In this document: positions 49,350-60,279 of the stretch, piece by piece
How positions within the stretch are numbered: the first letter of the stretch is position 1
Layout: the number at the start of each line of letters is the position of its first letter
Assembly: GCA_002716405.1 (NCBI GenBank)
Contig: PBBA01000005.1
Location: 42,456 to 106,455, forward strand
Length of the DNA stretch: 64,000 nucleotides
From: Chloroflexota bacterium
GTDB lineage: Bacteria > Chloroflexota > Dehalococcoidia > UBA2979
Reading direction: 5' to 3'
Notes under the pieces: generated by a model
What the model was told of the DNA's origin: nothing
Seen by the model: only the letters and a program-made list of their open reading frames with translations
Databases searched by the model: none
Position numbers and translations under genes: made by a program

Positions 49350-50660
49350 TTGGATAATAGCTTAGCCATAATCGTTGTTTCATTAATTTTTTTTATAACG
49401 ATAATTCTTCTCATTGTTATAGCTGCTGCTGAGGCAGGTATATCTGGACTATCTCGAGGCCGTATTCGTACAGATAGACTAGATGGACTGAGTGAACTTC
49501 TGCTTGATTATGTTCGCCAAAGACAGAGAATTCTTAGATACCTGAGTATAGCTACCACAGCAGTGGTGGTCGCCTTTACCGCAACATTTCACTACGTAGT
49601 GTCTATTAATTACACCCTTAATTTACAAACTATTTTAATAAGTGCAGTATGCTCCTTTGTTTTAGTTGCTTTTATACGACAAACAACTAGGTCAATTGTT
49701 TCTATAGATCCTGAAAAATGGGGAGGGCGCTTAACTCTACCTATACAAATTCTTCAAAATGCATTTAGCCCTCTAGTATGGGGTGTAAACATGCCCATCA
49801 GTATGGTTCTACGTCTTTTGGGTAGCAATGATCAAATTCGAGAAGCGAATCCTGCAGAGGAATTAATCGGTCTAATTGAAATTACCGATGATATCGAAGA
49901 ACCGGTAATGATCGAACAGCGAAGAATGATGCGCGGAATAATAGAAATGAGTGATCAAACAGTTCGAGAATTGATGACCCCACGAACTGATCTGATCGGA
50001 GTATCAAACGAAGCATCTATCGGTGATGTCATGAAAATTATTGGTGAATCTGGTTATAGCCGTATACCACTCTTTGACGAATCTATTGACTCAATATTGG
50101 GAGTGATCTACGCAAAGGATTTACTTGCCTACTTAAGAAGTGGTGATATGACTCCTCGATTAGCTGATATTTGTAGACCAGCATATTTTGTTCCCGAAAC
50201 GAAACGTGCTGATGAATTACTTGCTGACTTTAGGAAAGACCAAGTTCATTTAGCTATTGCAATTGATGAATACGGAGGAACATCAGGAGTAGTATCCGTA
50301 GAAGATCTATTGGAGGAAATTGTAGGTGAAATTACTGATGAATATGATATCGAAGAATTAGAGGTAGAACATATTAGTAAAGGAGAATTTCTAGTAGATG
50401 CACGAATGACAATAGATGAATTAGAAGAATTATGTCATGTTAATATAGAGGCAGAAGACTTTGACACAGTGGGAGGGTTAATCTTTACTTTACTAGGAAG
50501 ATTAGCTTCTCCTGGTGATATAACTTCTACTAGAACTGAAGATGGTGAAATCGATCCACAAGGATTAAATCTTCGCGTCATGTCAGTTATTGGAAGAAGA
50601 ATTAAAAAAGTACATATCACAAAAGCAAATATAGAAATTGAGAACACTCATGACGACTAA
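49350..50660 (+). CDS. CNNM/CorC-type CBS-domain membrane protein
   Basis: N-terminal TMs, tandem CBS ('VRELMTPRTDLIGVS', 'AIDEYGGTSGVVSVEDLLEEIVGEI'), CorC_HlyC C-domain; TTG start. Confidence 0.88.
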   Translation: MDNSLAIIVVSLIFFITIILLIVIAAAEAGISGLSRGRIRTDRLDGLSELLLDYVRQRQRILRYLSIATTAVVVAFTATFHYVVSINYTLNLQTILISAVCSFVLVAFIRQTTRSIVSIDPEKWGGRLTLPIQILQNAFSPLVWGVNMPISMVLRLLGSNDQIREANPAEELIGLIEITDDIEEPVMIEQRRMMRGIIEMSDQTVRELMTPRTDLIGVSNEASIGDVMKIIGESGYSRIPLFDESIDSILGVIYAKDLLAYLRSGDMTPRLADICRPAYFVPETKRADELLADFRKDQVHLAIAIDEYGGTSGVVSVEDLLEEIVGEITDEYDIEELEVEHISKGEFLVDARMTIDELEELCHVNIEAEDFDTVGGLIFTLLGRLASPGDITSTRTEDGEIDPQGLNLRVMSVIGRRIKKVHITKANIEIENTHDD

Positions 50661-53331
50661 ACGATTAGTGATAGTTGAATCACCTGCCAAAGCAAGAACT
50701 ATATCGCAATTTCTAGGAACAGATTATCTCGTTGAATCTTCAATTGGACATATCAGAGATCTTCCATCTTCCGCAGCACAAATACCTAAAAAATATAAAA
50801 AAGAGAGCTGGGCACGTTTAGGAGTAAACATTGGAAAAGATTTTCAGCCGCTTTATGTGGTTCCTCCTGATAAGAAAAAAACTGTGACAAGCTTAAAAAA
50901 TATCTTGAAAGAAGTAGACGAAGTATATCTTGCAACTGATGAAGATCGCGAAGGCGAAGCAATTGCATGGCATCTCTTACAAGAACTCAAACCAAAAGTA
51001 CCAGTACATCGTATGGTATTCCATGAAATCACTAGTGAAGCAATTCAAGAAGCCTTAGACAACACACGATCAATCGATGAAAATCTCGTGGAAGCACAAG
51101 AAACAAGGCGTATTCTAGATCGATTAGTAGGATATGAAATTTCTCCCGTTTTATGGAAAAAAGTAAAACCACGACTATCTGCAGGGCGTGTACAATCTGT
51201 TGTCGTAAGACTAATAGTAGAACAAGAACGCAAACGCATGGGATTTGTCAGATCTAACTATTGGGGAGTTGAAACTACAATCAGTACTTCATTAAGTAAA
51301 TCAGAGACTTTCTCTGCAAGGCTAATTGAGATCAATAATCAAAAAATAGCAACTGGTAAAGATTTTAACCCGCAAAATGGTAAAATTGACAACGAAAATA
51401 CAGTCGTATTAGTAAATGAAAATATTGCCACCAATATTGCAACAGAGCTTACTTCAGCGTCACTTAAGGTAAGTGATCTCCGTGAACGCCCCTTTTCGCA
51501 AAACCCACCTGCACCGTTCATAACTTCAACATTACAACAAGAGGCAGGTCGAAAACTACGTTATAGTGCACAAAGAACTATGCAAGTTGCACAAAGATTA
51601 TATGAAAATGGATACATCACTTATATGCGTACCGATTCTACTAATCTTTCAGATCAGGCAATTAATGCTGCACGAACTCAAATCGCTCAAATGTATGGTG
51701 ACAAATTCCTTCCAGACTCGGCACGACGTCATAAACTATCTGCAAAAGCTGCACAAGAAGCACATGAGGCTATCCGACCAAGTGGTGAAATTTTCAGAAC
51801 ACCAGAAAGTCTAAAAAATAACATCGATCAAGATGCTTTTCAGCTTTATGAATTGATTTGGAAACGAACAATAGCATCGCAAATGCAAAATGCTGAGGGA
51901 ATGCGTACACAAGTAAGATTAAGTTATACCAGTGAAAAATATGGTGAGCTTAGCTTTCAATCATCAGGGAAAGTCATTCTTTTCCCTGGTTTTCTAAGGG
52001 CATACGTTGAAGGTAGTGACGATCCAGAAGCCGCATTAGATGATCAAGAACGAATTTTACCTACATTGCATCTAGAGCAAACGTTACCAGTAAATCATTC
52101 TAATCCAACTTCACATGAAACGCAGGCACCTAATAGATGGACCGAAGCTAGTCTAGTTAGAGAACTTGAAGAACGTGGGATAGGTAGACCTTCAACATAT
52201 GCATCAATTATTCAAACTATCCAAGATCGTGGATATGTTTGGAAAAAAGGGTCAACGTTAATACCAACATTCATGGCTTTTGCTACAACAAGATTACTGG
52301 AGGGGCATTTTCCTGAACTAATTGATTATGAATTTACCGCACGAATGGAAACACATCTGGATGCTATTGCACAGGGAGACAAAGAGGGGCGTCCTTGGCT
52401 ACACAATTTTTATTTTGGTGATGACAATATTAAAAATACAGAACCACGTCTTCAAAAAGGGCTCCATGAAACAATTAGTACTGGATGGGAAGATATTGAT
52501 GCACGTTCGATCTGTTCTGTGCCAATTGGAACAAATGAAAACGGTGACCCCATCGTTGTTCGTGTAGGAAGATTTGGAACTCAAATACAAGAAGGAGAAA
52601 ATCCAAAACGTGCCGACTTACCATTGGAGATTCCTCCAGATGAAATCACTATTGCTGTTGCAAATAAATTATTAAGTGAAGCAAAATTAGCAGATTTACC
52701 CTTAGGTAATCACCCTAATGGATCACCCATCTATCTAAAAACTGGAAGATATGGACCTTACGTTCAATTAGGAGAAGATCCTGAAAGAGATGAAAAAGGG
52801 AAAGTAAAAAAAGACGCTATAGTCCCTAAAAGATCAAGCCTTTGGGAAGGGTTAGAAATGAGCACTATTACTCTAGAGGATGCGCTAGAATTACTTTCAT
52901 ACCCTAAAGTAATAGGAATGCATCCACATAATGATACTGAAATCACTGCACAAGATGGTCCAAATGGTCCCTATATAAAATGTGGCGACGAAAATAGAAG
53001 CCTTAACGACATAGAACATATGAAAAATATTAATTTAGATGAAGCAATAGCATTATTAGCTGAACCGCGAAGACGACGAGGACAGAGAACATCCAAACAA
53101 ATTATTGCGCAACTCGGACCTCATCCAAGTAGTGGAAGTACTATTCAAGTTCGCAATGGCAGATTTGGTCCATACGTAACCGATGGGATCGTTAATGCTT
53201 CTATACCTAATACGAGAGATCCTCAAAAAATCGAACTAGAAGATGCAATCAATCTTATAGCTTCCCGTGAGGAAAAACTACGATCCGAAGGCAAAGATCC
53301 ACGTGTAAAGGCAACAAAAAGAAAAAAATAA
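50650..53331 (+). CDS. topA: DNA topoisomerase I
   Basis: 'VIVESPAKARTIS', 'TDEDREGEAIAWHL', 'YMRTDSTNLS', C-terminal GRYGPYVQ/GRFGPYV repeats. Confidence 0.96.
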   Translation: MTTKRLVIVESPAKARTISQFLGTDYLVESSIGHIRDLPSSAAQIPKKYKKESWARLGVNIGKDFQPLYVVPPDKKKTVTSLKNILKEVDEVYLATDEDREGEAIAWHLLQELKPKVPVHRMVFHEITSEAIQEALDNTRSIDENLVEAQETRRILDRLVGYEISPVLWKKVKPRLSAGRVQSVVVRLIVEQERKRMGFVRSNYWGVETTISTSLSKSETFSARLIEINNQKIATGKDFNPQNGKIDNENTVVLVNENIATNIATELTSASLKVSDLRERPFSQNPPAPFITSTLQQEAGRKLRYSAQRTMQVAQRLYENGYITYMRTDSTNLSDQAINAARTQIAQMYGDKFLPDSARRHKLSAKAAQEAHEAIRPSGEIFRTPESLKNNIDQDAFQLYELIWKRTIASQMQNAEGMRTQVRLSYTSEKYGELSFQSSGKVILFPGFLRAYVEGSDDPEAALDDQERILPTLHLEQTLPVNHSNPTSHETQAPNRWTEASLVRELEERGIGRPSTYASIIQTIQDRGYVWKKGSTLIPTFMAFATTRLLEGHFPELIDYEFTARMETHLDAIAQGDKEGRPWLHNFYFGDDNIKNTEPRLQKGLHETISTGWEDIDARSICSVPIGTNENGDPIVVRVGRFGTQIQEGENPKRADLPLEIPPDEITIAVANKLLSEAKLADLPLGNHPNGSPIYLKTGRYGPYVQLGEDPERDEKGKVKKDAIVPKRSSLWEGLEMSTITLEDALELLSYPKVIGMHPHNDTEITAQDGPNGPYIKCGDENRSLNDIEHMKNINLDEAIALLAEPRRRRGQRTSKQIIAQLGPHPSSGSTIQVRNGRFGPYVTDGIVNASIPNTRDPQKIELEDAINLIASREEKLRSEGKDPRVKATKRKK

Positions 53332-53409
53332 AAACATAAGGTACAAATATTTGAACTTGCCTTAATGCTCCAAAGTACCCTAGCCTTAAATAAAGGGAAA
53401 AATGAAGTT

Positions 53410-54396
53410 ATGGCAATACAACCTTCTGAGTTAAATTTTAAAATACCCCAAAAATCCGAACAAGCGCTTGATCATTATCTCAATCACTTAGGAAACGTAC
53501 GCAGAAGATCTGAATTCACCATTCGCAACTACAGAAACGACCTTCTACATTTCTTAACTTTTCTAAATGACTTAGAAATTCCTTATACGGAAGCAAGTAG
53601 AAGAATAGGTCGAGCATATCTTGCTGATTTAAAAATTAATGACGTTGCCTCAGGTTCTATAAGAAGAAAAGCGACTACGATAGCAACATTCTATCGCTGG
53701 TTAGATCAAGAAGGATACCAACTATCCCCTCCTGAGGGTGATTCAATCTTAAGATTAAAGCCTCCCAAAAAGGAACGTACACTTCCATATTTTCTCTCTG
53801 AAAAAGAAACTGAAGACTTGATCGCTTCTAATGATGTAAGCACACCTAGTGGGTTACGTGATCGTGCTATCATTGAATTACTTTATGGTGCAGGACTAAG
53901 AGTCAGTGAGTTAGTAAAAATAAAATTATCAGATCTTAATTTCGAAGATAAGCAGGTGTTTGTGACTGGAAAAGGTGACAAATCAAGAATCTGTTTGTTC
54001 GGAAATCCTGCGGCTAATATTTTAAGACAATATATCGAAATAGGAAGAAAAGAAATCTCAACAAAAACCTCTGAATATCTTTTTATTAACCGTTTTGGCG
54101 AGCAACTATCAACACGATCTGTACAAAGGCTAGTTAAAAAATCGGGAATAAAAGCAGATATACAACAACCTGTCTACCCACACTTATTAAGGCATACCTT
54201 TGCAACACATATGTTAGATAACGATGCAGATCTACGGATAGTACAACACTTATTAGGACATAGTTCGGCTGATACAACACAAATTTATACTGCAGTTGCA
54301 CACAAACAACAAAAAGAAGTGATTACCTCTGCTTTGCAAAAAGCTAGAAACCCACAATCAAAAAAACTCAACCAACAGCACTTGGAGGAAATGTGA
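53410..54396 (+). CDS. Tyrosine recombinase XerC/XerD-like
   Basis: SAM-like N-domain and catalytic 'GAGLRVSEL', 'HLLRHTFATHM', 'LGHSSADTTQIYT'. Confidence 0.93.
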   Translation: MAIQPSELNFKIPQKSEQALDHYLNHLGNVRRRSEFTIRNYRNDLLHFLTFLNDLEIPYTEASRRIGRAYLADLKINDVASGSIRRKATTIATFYRWLDQEGYQLSPPEGDSILRLKPPKKERTLPYFLSEKETEDLIASNDVSTPSGLRDRAIIELLYGAGLRVSELVKIKLSDLNFEDKQVFVTGKGDKSRICLFGNPAANILRQYIEIGRKEISTKTSEYLFINRFGEQLSTRSVQRLVKKSGIKADIQQPVYPHLLRHTFATHMLDNDADLRIVQHLLGHSSADTTQIYTAVAHKQQKEVITSALQKARNPQSKKLNQQHLEEM

Positions 54397-54830
54397 AAAT
54401 ATTTGTAATAAATGGACCAAATCTAAATCTACTTGGCGAAAGAGAACCTGAAATATATGGTAACCAAACGCTACCTGAAATTGAAAATATTATTACTGAA
54501 CATGCGAAAAAACTCAATAATGTACAAATAGAATTTTATCAATCCAATCATGAAGGTGAAATAATTGACGCATTACATTCACATCGTGAATGCGATGGAA
54601 TAATAATTAACGCTGGTGCACTAACACACAGCTCAACTGCAATATCTGATGCATTACAATCGATAGATCTACCAGCTATAGAAGTGCACTTAAGTAACAC
54701 CAATGCACGCTCAGAAGAATGGCGGCATCATTCATATTTATCACCGGTTTGTTGGGGTGTAATTATGGGTTTTGGACATTTGAGTTATACTGCAGCTTTA
54801 GATTTACTGTACGAACGACTATCTAGGTAA
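54393..54830 (+). CDS. aroQ: 3-dehydroquinate dehydratase type II
   Basis: 'INGPNLNLLGEREPEIYG', 'YQSNHEGEIID', 'IINAGALTHSS'. Confidence 0.95.
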   Translation: MKIFVINGPNLNLLGEREPEIYGNQTLPEIENIITEHAKKLNNVQIEFYQSNHEGEIIDALHSHRECDGIIINAGALTHSSTAISDALQSIDLPAIEVHLSNTNARSEEWRHHSYLSPVCWGVIMGFGHLSYTAALDLLYERLSR

Positions 54831-54836
54831 TAATCA

Positions 54837-55943
54837 ATGATATTGAACCGCCTTCAACTTGTCCGTGAGGAAATGAGACATTCGAATCTAGATTTTTTAC
54901 TTATTACGGATCCTAGTAATCGCCAATGGATCTCTGGATTCACTGGATCATCCGGCATTGTTCTTATCTCAAAACAAACGGCTTATATTGCTACTGATTC
55001 GCGTTATTGGATACAAGTAGAACAACAAAGTCCTGATTTTGAATTGGTAAAAATAGCAGGTGCTACAACTTCTATAGCCACAGAATTGATAGAAAAAATC
55101 TCTGATGCCAGTAATTTTGGGTATGAACCAGAAAACTTAACAATGAAGCAATATCAAGATTACACTAAGATAATTTCATCAATGACTTGGAAAAATACTC
55201 CTAACTTTATTGCTGCACCTAGTATTATCAATAAACTTCGAATGTCTAAGGACAGCGGTGAACTAACTTCTCTCATTAAAGCAGTTGAAATAGCAGACGC
55301 AGGGATGAATCATGCCTTTCAAATTATACAACCAGGTATGACTGAAAAAACTTTAGCTTGGGAAATACAAAAAAATGTGATCGAAAATGGTGCAGACAGT
55401 CTATCCTTTAACACAATAGTTGCTGGAGGTGAACGGGGTGCACTACCTCATGCAAGACCCCTTAATATAGCTCTAGCAAATAAAACAGGTGTGGTTATTG
55501 ATATGGGTGTTAAGGTTAACGGTTATTGTTCTGATCTCACGCGAACATTCTTTCTTGGTACTCCAACTGATAAATTTAAAAAAGTATATGATGTAGTCTT
55601 GACTGCACAAATGATGGCTATCGAACGTATAGAGGTCGGGATGACTGGAGCGGAGGCACATGAAATAGCAGCTTCAGTCATCGCAGAAATGGGTTATGGA
55701 AATTATTTTGGTCATGGATTAGGTCATGGAGTAGGGATCGATGTACATGAAGCACCAAGGTTATCTCCTGCATCTGATACTATTCTAGAAAATGGCCATG
55801 TTTTTACTATTGAACCAGGAATATATCTCCCAGGTTGGGGAGGTGTTCGAATTGAAGATCAATGCTTGATGGAAGCAGGTAAGGTAAGATCTCTAACTAA
55901 GTCACCAAAGTTGGATCTTGAAATTGGAGTAATAAATGATTAG
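54837..55943 (+). CDS. pepP: Xaa-Pro aminopeptidase (M24)
   Basis: 'GHGLGHGVGIDVHEAPRLS', 'FTIEPGIYLPGWGGVRIED'. Confidence 0.93.
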   Translation: MILNRLQLVREEMRHSNLDFLLITDPSNRQWISGFTGSSGIVLISKQTAYIATDSRYWIQVEQQSPDFELVKIAGATTSIATELIEKISDASNFGYEPENLTMKQYQDYTKIISSMTWKNTPNFIAAPSIINKLRMSKDSGELTSLIKAVEIADAGMNHAFQIIQPGMTEKTLAWEIQKNVIENGADSLSFNTIVAGGERGALPHARPLNIALANKTGVVIDMGVKVNGYCSDLTRTFFLGTPTDKFKKVYDVVLTAQMMAIERIEVGMTGAEAHEIAASVIAEMGYGNYFGHGLGHGVGIDVHEAPRLSPASDTILENGHVFTIEPGIYLPGWGGVRIEDQCLMEAGKVRSLTKSPKLDLEIGVIND

Positions 55944-56499
55944 CACGTCTGATTTTAAAAAAGGACTGTCCTTAGAAGTAGATGGAACTTTATACCAAAT
56001 AGTAGAAGTGCATCATGTAAAAACCAAAAAATCTGCAGTTTATAGAGTAAAACTTAAAGATCTACGAGAAGGACATATAATAGAAAAGTCATTTAATGCT
56101 GGTGAGAAATTAGCAGCTGCTAGGGTTGAGCGACGTGAAATGCAATATCTCTATGGAGATAGAGATATCTATACTTTTATGAATACGGAAACTTTTGACC
56201 AAATTGAAGTTCCTGAAAAAATAGTTGAGGATGCCCTTCCTTATCTTACTGAAAATGACAAAGTTCAATTAATACTCTATGGGGATGAGGCATTGTCGAT
56301 TGAAATTCCTCCAGCAGTAGAATTACTAATAGTTGAATCTGATCCTGGTGTAAAGGGGGATACTGCCACTGGTGCAACTAAGCCAGCAAAATTAGAAACA
56401 GGTTTAGTTGTAAATGTTCCGATATTCATTAATCAAGGAGATAGAATTAAGGTATCAACTTCAAACGGCGAATATCTGGAGCGTGTAGCTACAGCATAA
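55936..56499 (+). CDS. efp: Elongation factor P
   Basis: EF-P domain organisation and 'GDTATGATKPAKLETGLVVNVPIFINQGDRIKV'. Confidence 0.96.
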   Translation: MISTSDFKKGLSLEVDGTLYQIVEVHHVKTKKSAVYRVKLKDLREGHIIEKSFNAGEKLAAARVERREMQYLYGDRDIYTFMNTETFDQIEVPEKIVEDALPYLTENDKVQLILYGDEALSIEIPPAVELLIVESDPGVKGDTATGATKPAKLETGLVVNVPIFINQGDRIKVSTSNGEYLERVATA

Positions 56500-56500
56500 G

Positions 56501-57712
56501 ATGTATCCAGAAACACAAAGTGTCTCACAACTCACCACTAAGATTCGTTCAACGATCGAAAATAGCGATGAGCTAATAGATATCTGGGTTGAAGGTGAGA
56601 TATCCAACTTAAGCCAACCCAGATCAGGGCATATTTATTTCACATTAAAAGATGAAAATGCACAGATGCGCTGTGCATTTTTCAAACAAAATCATCATGG
56701 ATCTAATGAACATTTAGACTTGGGAGTATCTGTCATAGTACATGGCAAAGTAACAATTTACGAACCTCAAGGTAACTTACAGATTTTAATTGATTTTATA
56801 CAGCCAGCAGGTATAGGAGCGTTAAACGCAGAATTTGAAAGAAGAAAACAAAGATTGCAGAAAATGGGAATGTTCGCAGAGGAAAGAAAAAGGCCTCTCC
56901 CACGCTTCCCAATGCATATTGGTGTCGTAACTTCACCTACTGGTGCTGCACTGAGGGATATTCAAACAATTCTTAGTCGAAGGTGGCCTTTGGCAAAAAT
57001 TACTGTTTACCCAACAGAAGTACAAGGAATCAATGCGGGGATAGCCATAAGTAATGCAATTAAAATAATTTCAAAAGCTGAAGAAAAAACACAAATGCCT
57101 GAAATATTAATAGTAGCGCGAGGTGGTGGATCAGCAGAAGATTTGTGGGCTTTTAATGAAGACATCGTTGTTGAAGCTGTTTTTGCCTCACCAATACCTG
57201 TTATATCAGGTGTTGGACATGAAACAGACGTTACATTAATCGATTTAGTTGCTGATATACGTGCTGCTACCCCATCTGTTGCCGCAGAAATGGCAACACC
57301 CGATCAGAATGAAATACATGCCCATATACAAAATTTAATCTCAGGTCAACATTATTATTTAACATCATTAATTCGAAATTTAAATCAGGTAATACAATCA
57401 CACAAAATGAAGATGGGAAACATACAACCAAGTATTGAGCATTACAAAGATCAAACAAACTACATGTTGCGCTCATTAAATTACAACGTAAACATGTTAA
57501 ATTTTGTTGCAAATGAAAAGCTAAAAGCAATTAGCAGTCAACTCCGAACACTTTCACCAAAAGCAGTGATGAAAAGAGGATTTACGATCGCATCTACTTT
57601 AGACGGGGAAATAGTTACACTTGCAAAATCGGTTGAAGAAAATGATTTTTTGAAGCTTCAGTGGCAAGATAGTAGTCATATAATTCGTATCGAGAGTAAA
57701 GATGGAAAATAA
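56501..57712 (+). CDS. xseA: Exodeoxyribonuclease VII large subunit
   Basis: 'VWVEGEISN...SGHIYFTLKD'-like OB domain, 'VVTSPTGAALRDI', 'RGGGSAEDLWAFN'. Confidence 0.95.
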   Translation: MYPETQSVSQLTTKIRSTIENSDELIDIWVEGEISNLSQPRSGHIYFTLKDENAQMRCAFFKQNHHGSNEHLDLGVSVIVHGKVTIYEPQGNLQILIDFIQPAGIGALNAEFERRKQRLQKMGMFAEERKRPLPRFPMHIGVVTSPTGAALRDIQTILSRRWPLAKITVYPTEVQGINAGIAISNAIKIISKAEEKTQMPEILIVARGGGSAEDLWAFNEDIVVEAVFASPIPVISGVGHETDVTLIDLVADIRAATPSVAAEMATPDQNEIHAHIQNLISGQHYYLTSLIRNLNQVIQSHKMKMGNIQPSIEHYKDQTNYMLRSLNYNVNMLNFVANEKLKAISSQLRTLSPKAVMKRGFTIASTLDGEIVTLAKSVEENDFLKLQWQDSSHIIRIESKDGK

Positions 57713-57935
57713 ACAAACACAAAATAATGATGAAGGTGTTTCTGAAAGTTTCGAAGACTTAATTCAGCAACTTGAAATAATTACTACTAAATTAGAGCAA
57801 GGTGGTATCGATTTAAATACTTCAATCACCTTATATGAACAAGGTGTGACTATTGCAAGACATTGCCAAGAGTTATTGAATAATGCTGGAAATAAGATAC
57901 AAGATTTGCAACAGCAATTAGATCAGGAATCTTGA
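57702..57935 (+). CDS. xseB: Exodeoxyribonuclease VII small subunit
   Basis: 'SFEDLIQQLEIITTKLEQGGIDLNTSITLYEQGV'. Confidence 0.93.
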   Translation: MENKQTQNNDEGVSESFEDLIQQLEIITTKLEQGGIDLNTSITLYEQGVTIARHCQELLNNAGNKIQDLQQQLDQES

Positions 57936-57936
57936 A

Positions 57937-58737
57937 TTGACTCTTAAACTTGGTTGGTTTACAACACGTGGGGCAAGCTCAAGCAAAATATACGAAACCG
58001 TACAAAACGCGATACATTCTGGTGAACTAGATGCTGAAATTTCATTTGTCTTTTCTAATCGAACTGCTGGAATTGAAAAAGTTACTGATGATTTTTTTGA
58101 AAAAGTTAAATCAGATGGAATTTCATTAATTACTCACTCTTCAATCGACTTCCGAAAGCAAAAAGACGGAAGGCGTTCGAAAAATGGAGAGCCCCTTCCT
58201 AGTTGGAGAAATGCATACGATCTAGAGATCGAAAAGTTAATATCAAAATATGATTTTGACATAGGCGTTTTAGCTGGATATATGCTTATATTAACCAAAT
58301 CTTTTGTAGAGAAGTTTCCCTTAATAAATTTACATCCCGCTCTTCCCGATGGACCAACTGGTACCTGGCAAGAAGTAATACAAGAACTCATTATATCCGA
58401 TGCAAAAAAAACCGGACTCATGATACATCAAGCCATTGCTGAAGTAGATCTTGGTCCAGTATTAGCTACATGTGAATTCAAATTGGACTCTGCCGCATTC
58501 TATGATGCTAAACAAAGAGTCAAAGAAAATACAAATTTAGATACAAGTGAGTTATTCAAACTAATACGAGAAGAAACTGTAAAACGTGAATCTCCTTTTG
58601 TAACAGTATTACTACAAGAGATCACACAGGGCAGAATCTCCATCCAAGATATTGTCACACAGGCGAATACACCTTCAAACAAAGAGCTACCAGTAGACTT
58701 AACTCTCCAAGTAGAAAAATGGTTAGCGGAAAATTAG
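57937..58737 (+). CDS. PurN-like formyltransferase family protein
   Basis: 'LAGYMLILTKSFVEKFPLINLHPALPDGPTGTWQEVI' and 'GLMIHQAIAEVDLGPVL'; TTG start. Confidence 0.8.
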   Translation: MTLKLGWFTTRGASSSKIYETVQNAIHSGELDAEISFVFSNRTAGIEKVTDDFFEKVKSDGISLITHSSIDFRKQKDGRRSKNGEPLPSWRNAYDLEIEKLISKYDFDIGVLAGYMLILTKSFVEKFPLINLHPALPDGPTGTWQEVIQELIISDAKKTGLMIHQAIAEVDLGPVLATCEFKLDSAAFYDAKQRVKENTNLDTSELFKLIREETVKRESPFVTVLLQEITQGRISIQDIVTQANTPSNKELPVDLTLQVEKWLAEN

Positions 58738-58748
58738 TTGGATAATGA

Positions 58749-59507
58749 ATGAATAATTTATCAAATAATGATCAGAATTTACTTAGGTTACAAAAAATCC
58801 TTTCCAAATGTGGTTATGGTAGTCGAAGGTCCTGTGAAAAATTAATCATTGAAGGTAGAGTTTCAGTTGATGGTCAAGTAGCAAAATTGGGAATGAAAGC
58901 AAATCCATTCGAACAATCCATTTTATTAGATGGGCAATTGATTTCTTATCCAAACGAAGATACAACAATCGTAATGAACAAACCTAGTGGTTTTATAGTC
59001 AGTACAAAAGATGAAAACAGTATCCCTAATATTTATAACCTTCTCCCTTATCAATCTAAATCTCTTCGGTATGCAGGTCGTTTAGATGTGAATACTGAAG
59101 GTTTATTGCTATTCAGCACAGATGGAGAGTTAATTTATAGGTTGACGCACCCAAAATTTGAAATAAAAAAAGTTTACGAAGTTATAATTGAAGGCTATCT
59201 ATCCAAACATGCACAAACACAGCTCAGTAATGGAATTGATTTAGATGGAACATTGACCAAACCTGCAAATGTAAAGATCACCAGTGAAAATAATGACCGT
59301 AGTGTTATTGAATTAATTATTCACGAAGGTCGTAACCATCAGGTCAGAAGAATGTTTGATGCAATAGGCATTACAATTTTATATTTGCGAAGAATTAGTG
59401 TTGGCCCTCTATCTCTAGGAGCAATTAGGCGAGGAAAATACAAAGTGCTGAATGAGGATGAACTAGAAAACTTAAAAACAATTGTAGGAATCCATGACAG
59501 GAGCTAA
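58749..59507 (+). CDS. Pseudouridine synthase RluB/RsuA family
   Basis: S4 domain plus 'YAGRLDVNTEGLLLFSTDGELIYRLTHP'. Confidence 0.92.
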   Translation: MNNLSNNDQNLLRLQKILSKCGYGSRRSCEKLIIEGRVSVDGQVAKLGMKANPFEQSILLDGQLISYPNEDTTIVMNKPSGFIVSTKDENSIPNIYNLLPYQSKSLRYAGRLDVNTEGLLLFSTDGELIYRLTHPKFEIKKVYEVIIEGYLSKHAQTQLSNGIDLDGTLTKPANVKITSENNDRSVIELIIHEGRNHQVRRMFDAIGITILYLRRISVGPLSLGAIRRGKYKVLNEDELENLKTIVGIHDRS

Positions 59508-59586
59508 TCGATTTGTAGACGGTTCAATCCTTCCGTCGATATGATCGTAATAATGCAGACGCTGGAGGAATATTATTTCAAACAAG

Positions 59587-60270
59587 ATGCTTGAATTATC
59601 GCTGGCAATTGATGGCCCAGCTGCCTCAGGTAAAAGTGTAGTCGGGAGAGGACTCGCCGAACGCTTAGGCATTGGATTTGTTGATACAGGATTAATATAT
59701 AGAACTTGTACATTGGCAGTAATTCGTGAAAAAATTGACCCTCTTGATGAACAAAAAATATTTGAATTAGTGGAGAAAATAAATATGGATATGCGATGGG
59801 AATTACTCTCATCGCCAGAAATGTTTATTGATAATGAAAATGTAACCTCAGAGCTTCGAACTTCAATTGTCGAAACAAACGTTTCCTATATTTCTCGTAT
59901 AGAAAAGGTTCGCACTAATCTTGTTGCAAGACAAAGAGATATAGCGCAACGAGAACCAGTTATTATGGCTGGGCGAGATATCGGAACACGTGTACTTAGA
60001 GAGGCACGTACAAAATTTTTCTTGAACGCATCCACCGAAACACGTGCGAATCGGAGACTGCAAGAAACAATTAGCTCAGGAGAAAATACTTCTTACGAAG
60101 AAATATTCGTATCTACACAACGACGAGACCACCTGGATGATTCTGGGCATAGAGCAGTAAGACCGGAACAGGCATCATCAGATGCAATTATTGTTGAAAC
60201 TGATAACTTGGATGTTGAAGCAGTCATTGACTTATGTGTTTCGATCTATCGAAAGACAAACCAAAATTAA
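59587..60270 (+). CDS. cmk: Cytidylate kinase
   Basis: 'LAIDGPAASGKSVVGRGLAERLG', 'MAGRDIGTRVL'. Confidence 0.94.
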   Translation: MLELSLAIDGPAASGKSVVGRGLAERLGIGFVDTGLIYRTCTLAVIREKIDPLDEQKIFELVEKINMDMRWELLSSPEMFIDNENVTSELRTSIVETNVSYISRIEKVRTNLVARQRDIAQREPVIMAGRDIGTRVLREARTKFFLNASTETRANRRLQETISSGENTSYEEIFVSTQRRDHLDDSGHRAVRPEQASSDAIIVETDNLDVEAVIDLCVSIYRKTNQN

Positions 60271-60279
60271 GAGCGGATA

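Noticed and set aside
53410-54396. Xer-like recombinase as a mobile-element integrase
   Set aside because: Sits in a housekeeping block (topA-xer-aroQ-pepP-efp) and looks like the chromosomal XerC/D type; no att-like repeats nearby.
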